From: Magnetaquiglobus sp039908105
Lineage (GTDB): Bacteria > Pseudomonadota > Magnetococcia > Magnetococcales > Magnetaquicoccaceae
Reading direction: 5' to 3'
Length of the DNA stretch: 25,075 bases
Assembly: GCA_039908105.1 (NCBI GenBank)
Contig: JAMOBI010000024.1
Coordinates: forward strand, 1-25,075
Of this stretch, positions 8,184 to 15,356 are shown one piece after another (the stretch's first letter is position 1; every line of letters begins with the position of its first letter). The notes under the pieces were generated by a model. It searched no databases, had not been told where the DNA came from, and saw only the letters and a list, made by a program, of their open reading frames with translations. A program made the position numbers and the translations under genes.

Positions 8184-9005
8184 ATGGAACACGAAGCCGT
8201 ACTGCGTCTGGGGATCTTCCTGGGAGTTCTGACTGGCGTGACGGTCTGGGAGTTCGCGGCGCCCCGACGTGGGCGCGCTCTGCCGCGCAAGGAGCGCTGG
8301 CTGCCCAATCTCTCCCTGGTTGTCTTGGATACCCTGCTGGTCCGACTGCTCTTTCCGGTGACCGCGGTGGCCCTGGCAGCCATGGGACAGGAACGGGGCT
8401 GGGGCGGACTCAACCAGGTGATCTGGCCGGAATGGATGGAGATCCTGCTGGCGGTGGTGTTGCTGGATTTCGTCATCTATCTCCAGCATGTGCTTTTCCA
8501 CGCCCTGCCCGTGTTGTGGCGATTGCACATGGTTCACCACGCCGACCTGGACGTGGATGTGACCACCGGTCTCCGCTTCCATCCGTTGGAGATGCTCCTG
8601 TCCATGGGCATCAAACTGGCGGCGGTCCATGCCAGCGGCGCTTCGCCCCTGGCGGTACTGATCTTCGAGGTACTGCTCAACGGCATGGCCCTGTTCAACC
8701 ACGGCAACATCCGCCTGCCGGAAGCGGTGGATCGGGCCTTGCGTTGGATGTTCGTCACTCCGGACATGCATCGTTCCCATCATTCCCATCTCTCTCCAGA
8801 AGCCAACATGAACTTCGGTTTCAATCTCTCCTGGTGGGATCGTATCCTGGGAACCTACTGGCCACGTCCTGCCGAAGGTCATGAGGAGATGGAGATCGGT
8901 CTGGAACATCAGAGGGAGCCGGAAAAATGTCAACCTCTGACCGCGATGCTGCTGATGCCCGTGCGCTCCAAGCTGGGGGAATACACCATCAACCGCCGTT
9001 GGTGA
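8184..9005 (+). CDS. Fatty-acid hydroxylase / sterol desaturase family membrane protein
   Basis: A 273-residue integral membrane di-iron oxygenase-type protein. The start is ATG 8184, preceded by GGAGG about 6 nt away; the upstream ATG at 8118 has no such site. Three histidine boxes are intact: H102-VLF-H106, H115-MV-H118-H119 and H196-RS-H199-H200, plus a further NHGN at about 172-175. Several hydrophobic segments (residues 8-25, 42-66, 85-105, 135-165) suit the family, which hydroxylates or desaturates lipids. The conserved C-terminal motif NLSWWDRILGTYWPRP is present. It is the first plus-strand gene after the divergent regulator, about 120 bp before the DUF302 gene. Its substrate is not readable; a membrane-lipid adaptation role beside redox genes is a guess. 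Confidence 0.88.
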   Translation: MEHEAVLRLGIFLGVLTGVTVWEFAAPRRGRALPRKERWLPNLSLVVLDTLLVRLLFPVTAVALAAMGQERGWGGLNQVIWPEWMEILLAVVLLDFVIYLQHVLFHALPVLWRLHMVHHADLDVDVTTGLRFHPLEMLLSMGIKLAAVHASGASPLAVLIFEVLLNGMALFNHGNIRLPEAVDRALRWMFVTPDMHRSHHSHLSPEANMNFGFNLSWWDRILGTYWPRPAEGHEEMEIGLEHQREPEKCQPLTAMLLMPVRSKLGEYTINRRW

Positions 9006-9059
9006 CGGAGATCAGCGGCGATCCGAAAATAGCATCAGGTCGCTGGAAACAAAGCACTC

Positions 9060-9084
9060 TGGGACATCTACCCTGCCTGTCCCA
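9060..9084 (+). other. Hairpin between hydroxylase and DUF302 genes
   Basis: Arms TGGGACA (9060-9066) and TGTCCCA (9078-9084) pair perfectly around an 11-nt loop. No T-run follows, so it is not a typical intrinsic terminator; it could be an mRNA-processing or attenuation structure, or chance. Confidence 0.35.
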
Positions 9085-9128
9085 TTGGAAACATTCATTC
9101 AATTCACCAGTCACGGGAGTCTTGTTCC

Positions 9129-9533
9129 ATGCAAACCAATGCCAATGCTTACGCCATGATCAGAAAAACCAATCTTTCCTTTGACGAAACCGTGGAGACC
9201 TTGCGCACGGCACTAACCACCCAAGGATTCGGCGTTCTGAGCGAAATCGACGTGTCCGCCACCTTGAAAAAGAAACTGGACGCCGAATATCCCAGAACAC
9301 TGATTCTCGGGGCGTGCAATCCGTCCTTGGCTCTGCGTGCCTTGACCGCCATTCCGGACATCAGCGTTTTTCTGCCATGCAACCTGGTCGTGCGAATGGA
9401 TGGGGAGCAGGTCGAGGTGGCGGTCATCAATCCCCTGGTCATGGCGGAAATGATGCATCATTCCGAAATCGACGCCGTGGCACAAGACGCGGATGCCCGT
9501 TTGCGAAACGTGTTGGATGCCCTGAACCCATAA
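9129..9533 (+). CDS. DUF302 family protein
   Basis: A 134-residue protein with the full DUF302 signature: FDETVETLRTAL, QGFGVLSEIDV, ATLKKKL, LILGACNPSLALRAL, VFLPCNLVVR and VEVAVINP. Start ATG 9129 with GGGAG 9 nt upstream. There is no signal peptide or membrane segment, so it is probably cytoplasmic. DUF302 has no established reaction. Members are often next to rhodanese, DsrE and other sulfur-handling genes (recalled association), matching this neighbourhood. The two conserved cysteines (GACNP and LPCN) are present. The stop is 34 nt before the preferred start of the polyferredoxin gene, suggesting one transcript. Confidence 0.88.
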   Translation: MQTNANAYAMIRKTNLSFDETVETLRTALTTQGFGVLSEIDVSATLKKKLDAEYPRTLILGACNPSLALRALTAIPDISVFLPCNLVVRMDGEQVEVAVINPLVMAEMMHHSEIDAVAQDADARLRNVLDALNP

Positions 9534-9567
9534 GATTGGGATGCCGGAACCACCAAGGAAAATGGCC

Positions 9568-10830
9568 ATGAATCAGGAAGCCTGCGCCCTCAACGAAAGG
9601 TTGCCAAAGTTCGCTGCTTCTTCGAGGGATCATCGCGATGCGCTGCCCGGGAACAAAACCCGCACGTCCCGTCGGGTGATTCCCGTGCGCCTCATGCCCG
9701 TTTCGCAACAACGCTCTCAGGCGGGACGTTACGCCTGGTGGGTCAAGGCACTCTCCATGACCGCCTTTGCCTGGGCCTTCCTCGGCTGGCTCAACGAGGC
9801 ATGGCTGTTCAAGTTCAACAGTCCATTATGGCTCAATCACTACACCGAATATATGATCATCATCGCTTTCGGGATCTGGCGCATCGTGGCGGAGAAGAAT
9901 CCCTACAGCCGCAAACGCCTGATGATCCTGGTGGCCAACGTGGCGGTATTCTGGTGGTTGATTCCCTGGGCGTTTCCGTTCATTGAACCCTACCTGGGCT
10001 ATTTATCGGGACTGCCCGCTTTCCCCTCGTTGCACACCCCTGGAACCTTGACCTTCTTCCTGGTGCTGGGAGCGGTCTTTCTGTTCGGACGACGGATCAT
10101 CTGCGGCTGGAACTGCCCCTGTGTCGGCATCCGGGAGGTGGTGGGATTTCCTTTCCGTCACGCCGATCATGTGCCCAGGAGTCCGTGGGCCTGGCGGTTC
10201 AGGCATCTAAAATGGTTCTGGTTTGTTTTGTATCTTGGGGCGATGTGGGTCATGACCCACGCGGCCAACAACACCACCGCCGGGTATATGGGATTTTTCG
10301 GCATGATGGTGATTCTGCCCTATTTTGCCACCATGCTGCTGTCACCGTGGATCGGCAATCGGGGCTATTGCCGATTTCTTTGTCCCTACGGAGCGACTTT
10401 TGGACTGTTGAACAAAGTCGGGATGTTCCGCATCGATTATGACGCCAAGAGCTGCATTCAATGTGGCAAGTGCGAAAAGGTGTGCGACATGAACATCCCG
10501 GTGTGGCAGATGGGAGCGGCCAACCAGGGCAAGGTGGATACCACCGAGTGCATGGGGTGTGGTCGTTGCATTACCGAATGCCCCACCCAAAGTCTGGCTT
10601 TTCGGGATGTGCGCAACCTGATCCGGCCTGCCTTGCACCAGAACCGGGATCATTTGTATCAACGGGTGGAGTGGAGCCGGATCTCGACCCGTGCCCGAAC
10701 GTCTCTGTTCGTTCTGCTCCTGTCCGCCTCTTTGATCGGAGCATGGTACTATTCGGGTCTTGTCGGCAGTGGCGCGGAACTGATCAACAATCTGGGGATA
10801 CTATGCGGATTGCCCATCTCAACCTGGTAG
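9568..10830 (+). CDS. Membrane polyferredoxin (NapH/CcoG-like 4Fe-4S protein)
   Basis: A 420-residue membrane iron-sulfur protein. ATG 9568 has AAGGA at an 8-nt spacing and is preferred to ATG 9541 or 9562. After a basic N-terminus come about five hydrophobic segments, then a C-terminal one (SLFVLLLSASLIGAWYYSGL). Membrane-proximal cysteine motifs C179-GWN-C183-P-C185 and C268-RFL-C272-P are the NapH-type pairs. Two classical 4Fe-4S motifs follow: C296-IQ-C299-GK-C302-EKV-C306 and C328-MG-C331-GR-C334-ITE-C338-P. Family members pass electrons from the quinol pool or help mature periplasmic redox enzymes. The last 28 nt overlap the start of the octaheme cytochrome gene, strongly suggesting coupled expression and partnership. 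Confidence 0.9.
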   Translation: MNQEACALNERLPKFAASSRDHRDALPGNKTRTSRRVIPVRLMPVSQQRSQAGRYAWWVKALSMTAFAWAFLGWLNEAWLFKFNSPLWLNHYTEYMIIIAFGIWRIVAEKNPYSRKRLMILVANVAVFWWLIPWAFPFIEPYLGYLSGLPAFPSLHTPGTLTFFLVLGAVFLFGRRIICGWNCPCVGIREVVGFPFRHADHVPRSPWAWRFRHLKWFWFVLYLGAMWVMTHAANNTTAGYMGFFGMMVILPYFATMLLSPWIGNRGYCRFLCPYGATFGLLNKVGMFRIDYDAKSCIQCGKCEKVCDMNIPVWQMGAANQGKVDTTECMGCGRCITECPTQSLAFRDVRNLIRPALHQNRDHLYQRVEWSRISTRARTSLFVLLLSASLIGAWYYSGLVGSGAELINNLGILCGLPISTW

Positions 10831-12134
10831 TCTGGCTTCTGCTTTGGCCTTGGTGCGCGTGGTCCGGTCTGCCGGAAAACGCCCAGGGCACGGGTGAGCA
10901 TGCCGAACAGTGGCAGCCCGATCCCATGCACGAATATTGGGATCCGGGCACCTATCACCGTCCCGAAGCGGAGCGAGTGGAAGGGGTGTTCAAAGGCGAA
11001 GCGTGCCTGGAGTGCCATGCCGTGGTGACACCGGGCATTGTCAAGGAGTGGAAAGAGAGCCGCCACGCACAGACGGAAAAAATCGTGCTTTGCCCGGCCT
11101 GTCATGGCGAGGATCACCAGAAACTGACCTTTCCAACCCCAAAAAGCTGTGGCGACTGTCATCCCGAGCGACTGGCGCAGGTGGAAGAGGAGAAGAAATA
11201 CGGGTTTCCCAGCCATGCCCTGGCCATGGAACGGGCGGTGGACAGCAAGCACTTCGCCGACAAACCCAAAGCCGAGGTGGCCGCCTGTCTGCAATGTCAC
11301 TCGGTGGCCACCAAGTGCGACTCCTGTCACACCCGCCATCGTTTCGACCCGGCAGAGGCACGGCGTCCGGAGGCCTGTCTCACCTGTCACAGCGGCCCAC
11401 CCCATCCCGACGACGTGGCCTATTTCTCTTCTGCCCACGGACAACGTTACCTGAAAGAGGGCACAAACTGGGCGTGGAATAAATCTTTGCGCAAGGGCAA
11501 TTACGAGATTCCCACCTGTGCCTACTGCCACATGAAGGACGGCAATCATCAGGTGGCGGACAAGGCGGTGTGGAAGTTCGGGATCCGGGAGGTCAATCCC
11601 AAAACCGCCGAAAACGAGATCAAACGCAAACGCTGGTCGGAGACCTGTGCGGATTGCCATCCGCCGGAGACGGCAGAGGGCTTTTTCAAGGCGTTGGACG
11701 ACGAACGTCATGGGGCATGGCAGCAACTCTACGGCGTGGAGCGATTGCTCAAAGGATTGCGCGGTGACGGCCTGTTGCGCCCTTCCGCGCAAGAGCGTCC
11801 CCCCTATCCGATGGACTGGATGGCCCGTCTGCTACCCAGGGAGCGCATCGGTTTCTACGAAGGACAGGCTTCGGCCTTTTACAACGTGGGAGCCATCGAA
11901 CGGAACTATTTCGATCTGTGGTATTTTTCCAATCTGGGCGCCTACAAGGGAATGGCGCACGGAGCACAAGAGATGTCCAACCGGTATCACAAGCGCATGG
12001 ATTCCGAAGTCCTGGCCATCACCCGGGCCGCTGAACAGCTGCGGAACTCTACCGACACATCAAAAGGCCGCATCGATTTGAAACCCCTGTGGCTGGAAGG
12101 GGAGTACACCCGGTTCAACCGGGATCACAATTGA
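10803..12134 (+). CDS. Octaheme c-type cytochrome, HAO-like
   Basis: A 443-residue exported cytochrome. Start ATG 10803 with GGGGA just upstream; residues 1-21 form a signal peptide. Eight CXXCH motifs begin at residues 68, 97, 116, 162, 172, 192, 239 and 282. The context CLECHAVVTPGIVKEWKESRHA and, near the C-terminus, FDLWYFSNLGAYKGMAHG match the hydroxylamine oxidoreductase/epsilon-HAO superfamily. It ends soon after that motif, and the usual HAO segment that supplies the cross-linking Tyr is not recognisable, so a reductive or non-HAO reaction (hydroxylamine, nitrite or a sulfur oxyanion) is more likely than ammonia-oxidiser chemistry; this is inference. All heme motifs are standard, with no CXXCK (as in Otr or NrfA) and no widely spaced MccA-type site. 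It acts in the periplasm, probably fed by the overlapping polyferredoxin. Confidence 0.9.
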   Translation: MRIAHLNLVVWLLLWPWCAWSGLPENAQGTGEHAEQWQPDPMHEYWDPGTYHRPEAERVEGVFKGEACLECHAVVTPGIVKEWKESRHAQTEKIVLCPACHGEDHQKLTFPTPKSCGDCHPERLAQVEEEKKYGFPSHALAMERAVDSKHFADKPKAEVAACLQCHSVATKCDSCHTRHRFDPAEARRPEACLTCHSGPPHPDDVAYFSSAHGQRYLKEGTNWAWNKSLRKGNYEIPTCAYCHMKDGNHQVADKAVWKFGIREVNPKTAENEIKRKRWSETCADCHPPETAEGFFKALDDERHGAWQQLYGVERLLKGLRGDGLLRPSAQERPPYPMDWMARLLPRERIGFYEGQASAFYNVGAIERNYFDLWYFSNLGAYKGMAHGAQEMSNRYHKRMDSEVLAITRAAEQLRNSTDTSKGRIDLKPLWLEGEYTRFNRDHN

Positions 12135-12157
12135 GACGAACAGGGGAATCGACTGTC

Positions 12158-13225
12158 ATGAATCCGTCCGGGATGCCTTTGGATCCAGAAAACATCAAAC
12201 ATTATTATGGCACGGTTCTGCAGGGTTCCGGCGATTTGCAGACCAGTGCCTGTTGCACCGCCGACGAACCGACATCCCCTCGGGTGCGGGGCGCGCTGGC
12301 CAACATCGACGATGAAATTCTGGGGCGTTATTACGGTTGCGGCTCGCCACTGCCTCCCCTCCTGGAGGGATGCACGATATTGGATCTCGGTTGTGGCAGT
12401 GGACGGGATGTCTATCTGGCAGCCCAACTGGTCGGTCCCACGGGGCAGGTCATCGGCGTGGACATGACCGGAGAACAACTGGCGGTGGCCAGACGCCATC
12501 TGGAACCACAAATGGCCCGTTTTGGTTATGCCAGGCCCAATGTGGCGTTTCACCAGGGCCGCATGGAGAATCTGGCGGCCATCGGCGTGGACGACTGTTC
12601 GGTGGATGTGGTGATTTCCAATTGCGTATTGAATCTCGTTGCCGACAAGCGGGCGGTTTTCGGGGAGATCTTCCGGGTTCTGAAACCGGGAGGTGAACTC
12701 TATTTTTCAGACGTTTTTGCGGGCAGACGCGTGCCGGCAGCGCTGTGCTCCGATCCGGTGCTGCACGGGGAGTGTCTGGCCGGGGCCCTTTATCGGGAGG
12801 ATTTTCGTCGTTTGTTGCGGGAGGTTGGCTGCCTGGATCACCGTCTCACCGCCTCGCGCCGCATCACCCTGGACAATCCAGAGATCGCGGCCAGAATCGG
12901 CATGATCGATTTCCACTCCGTGACCGTGCGCGCTTTCAAACTCGCTTCCCTGGAAGACCTCTGCGAGGATTACGGGCAGGTTGCCCTCTACAGGGGGACC
13001 ATCCCCGACTGGCCACACCACTTCGACCTGGACGATCACCACCGCTTTCCCACGGGCAAACCGCTTCTGGTGTGCGGCAATACCGCCGCCATGTTGCAGG
13101 AGACGCGCTATCGCCCCCACTTTGTCGTGCAGGGGGATCGTTCCACCCATTTCGGACCTTTCGATTGCGCGCCCGCCGTGTCGAAAACCATTGAGGGCGG
13201 TGGAATGGGGGGTGCCTGTTGCTGA
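12158..13225 (+). CDS. arsM: ArsM-type arsenite S-adenosylmethionine methyltransferase
   Basis: A 355-residue cytoplasmic SAM-dependent methyltransferase, starting at ATG 12158 with AGGGGA upstream; 23 nt follow the cytochrome stop. Motif I is ILDLGCGSGRD (residues 74-84), with VIGVDMT next. The cysteines that bind As(III) in ArsM are present: C32-C33 (SACCTADE), C156 (SNCVLNL) and C206 (GECLAGALY). The C156 to C206 spacing of 50 equals the C174-C224 pair of characterised ArsM. The C-terminus carries a further Cys pair (GGACC). Arsenite methylation is the best call; related enzymes could act on Se or Te, and the redox neighbours leave this open. A hairpin terminator follows. Confidence 0.82.
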   Translation: MNPSGMPLDPENIKHYYGTVLQGSGDLQTSACCTADEPTSPRVRGALANIDDEILGRYYGCGSPLPPLLEGCTILDLGCGSGRDVYLAAQLVGPTGQVIGVDMTGEQLAVARRHLEPQMARFGYARPNVAFHQGRMENLAAIGVDDCSVDVVISNCVLNLVADKRAVFGEIFRVLKPGGELYFSDVFAGRRVPAALCSDPVLHGECLAGALYREDFRRLLREVGCLDHRLTASRRITLDNPEIAARIGMIDFHSVTVRAFKLASLEDLCEDYGQVALYRGTIPDWPHHFDLDDHHRFPTGKPLLVCGNTAAMLQETRYRPHFVVQGDRSTHFGPFDCAPAVSKTIEGGGMGGACC

Positions 13226-13239
13226 TGGGATGCATTCAT

Positions 13240-13266
13240 ATCCCCTGTTGAAGGGGATTGTTTTCT
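13240..13266 (+). terminator. Probable intrinsic terminator after arsM
   Basis: Perfect 7-bp arms ATCCCCT (13240-13246) and AGGGGAT (13252-13258) with a 5-nt loop, followed by TGTTTT. A second hairpin, TTCTGG-TTATT-CCAGAA, follows at 13263-13279. The pair lies between the arsM stop and the DsrE-like gene and may end or attenuate the upstream transcript. Confidence 0.6.
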
Positions 13267-13308
13267 GGTTATTCCAGAATCACACTTGACAGCCATGGAG
13301 AAAATTGA

Positions 13309-13818
13309 ATGAAAAAAATTATCGTCACCCTGTTGGTTGGTTTGGCCCTGCTGGCCGGTCCATCGGCACTATGGGCCGCTGCTCCAGAACAACCCTTGAA
13401 CGATGCCGACGCCCTGCATGGGGTCAAGGAGGGCAAGGTGGTCTTTGACATCGGCATGGCCAACCCCCAGACTTTGCCTCTTTATCTCAAGGTGATCACC
13501 CAGACTCATGCCGACCTGGTTCGGCAGAAAGTGACGCCCAATATAATCCTGGCCTTCCATGGTGGCGCAGTGAAACTGGTTTCAGGCAACCGGGAAGCCG
13601 CTCCCATGGATCAGCACCCCTTCCTGGAAGAGATCGCCGGCCTGCTCGCCGAGTTGCAAAAGAGACCCGGCGTCAGAATGGAGGTGTGCGGTCTGGCCAC
13701 CAAACTGTTCGGCGTGGACAACGCCACCATTCTGCCGGGCATCAAGGTGGTGGGCAACACCTTTGTATCCCTGACCGGTTATCATGCCCAGGGATACGCC
13801 GCCATCCCGATCTATTGA
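13309..13818 (+). CDS. Exported DsrE/DsrF-like protein
   Basis: A 169-residue protein, start ATG 13309 with GGAG 8 nt upstream. Residues 1-24 are a clear signal peptide (MKKIIVTLLVGLALLAGPSALWAA), so it is periplasmic. The mature part is a DsrE-fold domain: VVFDIGMANPQTLPLYLKVI, IILAFHGGAVKLV, then VRMEVCGLATKLFGV with the family's single conserved Cys (C127), and a typical end VSLTGYHAQGYAAIPIY. DsrE-type proteins carry sulfane sulfur on that Cys or act as small-molecule-binding partners. It lies behind hairpins at 13240-13279 and 21 nt before the TVP38-rhodanese gene, with which it may exchange sulfur; that is inference. Confidence 0.87.
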   Translation: MKKIIVTLLVGLALLAGPSALWAAAPEQPLNDADALHGVKEGKVVFDIGMANPQTLPLYLKVITQTHADLVRQKVTPNIILAFHGGAVKLVSGNREAAPMDQHPFLEEIAGLLAELQKRPGVRMEVCGLATKLFGVDNATILPGIKVVGNTFVSLTGYHAQGYAAIPIY

Positions 13819-13839
13819 CACAACGCCAAGGAGTACCCC

Positions 13840-14838
13840 ATGAACGCCTCCTCCCCTCTCACCGCACCGGGTGACAAACCAACCCGCATCCGCTGGATCG
13901 CCGCTTTGGCACTGGTGAGTGCTGTCGGCCTGGCCTTCCACTACCGGGCACATTTCGACCCGGCGCAACTGGAACTACTGGTGCGGGAGTGGGGAGGCGC
14001 GGGCATGGCGGCCTTTGTCGCGCTCTATATTCTGGCCACGGTCTTGTTTCTGCCAGGGTCGGTTCTGACTCTGGCCGGAGGGGCGATCTTCGGTCCCTGG
14101 CTGGGAGGCGCCCTCTGTCTGCTGGGAGCCACCCTCGGGGCGGGAATCTCCTTTCTCATCGCCCGTTATCTGGCCGGGGAGTGGGTGGCCAAACGGGCGG
14201 GCGGCGTGGTCGGACGACTGCTGGCCGGGGTGGAGGCCGAAGGGTGGCGCTTCGTGGCCTTTGTGCGGTTGGTGCCGGTTTTTCCGTTCAATCTGCTCAA
14301 CTATGCTTTGGGATTGACCCGCATTCGTCTCGAACATTATCTGATCACCTCGCTGATCTGCATGGCCCCTGGCGGCCTGGCCTACGCCTGGCTGGGCCAT
14401 GCCGGACGCGAGGCCGCCACGGGTTCCGCCGACGCGGTGCGCACCGGACTGTGGGCCTTGGCTTTTCTGTCCGTGGTGCTGTTGATCCCCCGTTGGGTGA
14501 AACAGGCGCGTCAAGCCAAAAACCGCTTGACCATCAACCGGTTGCAGGAAATGCTGGAGGCCGGGGAAAGTCTCACGGTGCTGGATGTGCGGGACGCTGC
14601 CGATTTTGGCGGTGACAATGGCCACATCCCTGGTTCCGTCAACATCCCTTTGCCGGAATTGGACAGCCGCCTGGACGAAGTGCGCCAGATCGGTCGGCCT
14701 CTGGCGATCATTTGCCACACGGACCGTCGTTCTTCCGTGGCATTCCGTCGGTTGGATGCCGCCGGCATGGGTCCGCTTTACCTGGTGAGTGGCGGAATCA
14801 AACAATGGCGGCAGGATGGATTGCCGGTGGAACGGTGA
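13840..14838 (+). CDS. TVP38/DedA-like membrane protein fused to rhodanese
   Basis: A 332-residue fusion, start ATG 13840 with AAGGAG 6 nt upstream. Residues 15-220 are a TVP38/TMEM64 (VTT-domain) membrane protein: FLPGSVLTLAGGAIFGPWLG (70-89), FVRLVPVFPFNLLNYALGLT (141-160) and a final membrane segment near 203-220. Residues 230-332 are a rhodanese domain (TVLDVRDAADFGGDNGHIPGSVNIPL; active loop C292-HTDRRS; VSGGIKQWRQDGLPVER). The loop Cys is present, so sulfurtransferase or persulfide-binding activity is possible on the cytoplasmic side. Such fusions may link movement of a lipid or small solute to sulfane sulfur; the actual substrate is unknown. The gene ends 8 nt before the J-domain gene. 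Confidence 0.9.
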   Translation: MNASSPLTAPGDKPTRIRWIAALALVSAVGLAFHYRAHFDPAQLELLVREWGGAGMAAFVALYILATVLFLPGSVLTLAGGAIFGPWLGGALCLLGATLGAGISFLIARYLAGEWVAKRAGGVVGRLLAGVEAEGWRFVAFVRLVPVFPFNLLNYALGLTRIRLEHYLITSLICMAPGGLAYAWLGHAGREAATGSADAVRTGLWALAFLSVVLLIPRWVKQARQAKNRLTINRLQEMLEAGESLTVLDVRDAADFGGDNGHIPGSVNIPLPELDSRLDEVRQIGRPLAIICHTDRRSSVAFRRLDAAGMGPLYLVSGGIKQWRQDGLPVER

Positions 14839-15189
14839 CTTCAGCCATGACGACTCCGACTCTGTATCAACGACTTGTCGAGGCACGGGAGATTCTGGGC
14901 CTGGGCGAAGAGGCCACTTTTGTCCGAGATCGATTCCAGAATGAAAGCCTTGCTCAAACGCTGGCATCCCGATTGTTGCGGCGAGGAGGATGTGAACCAC
15001 TGTACGGAAATGACGCGACGCATCCTCGCTGCCACCGAACTGATCCGTCTTTATTGCGCCCAGTACCGGTTCTCTTTTCGTATCGAGGAGGTGGAGAAAT
15101 ATCTTTCTCCCGCGGAGTGGATGGAAAAACGTTTTGGCGGTGAACCGTTCTGGGCCTCAGGCAACAGCTCCGAGGGGAACAGGGTCACC

Positions 15190-15258
15190 AACTTGCATGA
15201 TAGGGGGAGAACCCCCTCACCCCCCGACCGTGGACCTCCCTCCGGGAGTTCCACGGTA
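15190..15258 (+). repeat. 69-bp palindromic repeat, tandem unit 1
   Basis: Begins AACTTGCATGATAGGGGGAG and ends with GAGTTCCACGGTA. It contains two dyads: GGGGG-AGAA-CCCCC, and long arms starting ACCGTGGAC and ending GTTCCACGGT around CTCCC-TCC-GGGAG (13-14 bp with one mismatch). It differs from unit 2 by a single base (A to G in the AGGGGG run). It is read in frame by the J-domain ORF as 23 residues (NLHDRGRTPSPPDRGPPSGS then STV). Confidence 0.95.
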
Positions 15259-15327
15259 AACTTGCATGATGGGGGGAGAACCCCCTCACCCCCCGACCGT
15301 GGACCTCCCTCCGGGAGTTCCACGGTA
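15259..15327 (+). repeat. 69-bp palindromic repeat, tandem unit 2
   Basis: Directly adjoins unit 1 and is 69 bp (23 codons), so the duplication keeps the frame. Followed by AAGAATCG and the GGGAGAG ribosome-binding site of the pentaheme cytochrome. In the mRNA both units would fold as strong hairpins between the J-domain and cytochrome genes. Confidence 0.95.
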
Positions 15328-15356
15328 AAGAATCGTCAATCCTTCGGGAGAGCACG

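Noticed and set aside
10749..11792. Long minus-strand frame (347 codons) opposite the octaheme cytochrome
   Set aside because: It is antisense to eight CXXCH motifs with clear family matches and shows no domain; a shadow frame.
10803..12134. Octaheme tetrathionate reductase or MccA sulfite reductase
   Set aside because: No CXXCK heme site and no widely spaced heme-binding Cys pair; the C-terminal motif fits HAO-like proteins better.
15190..15327. CRISPR array
   Set aside because: Only two directly abutting, near-identical 69-bp units with no unique spacers and no cas genes.
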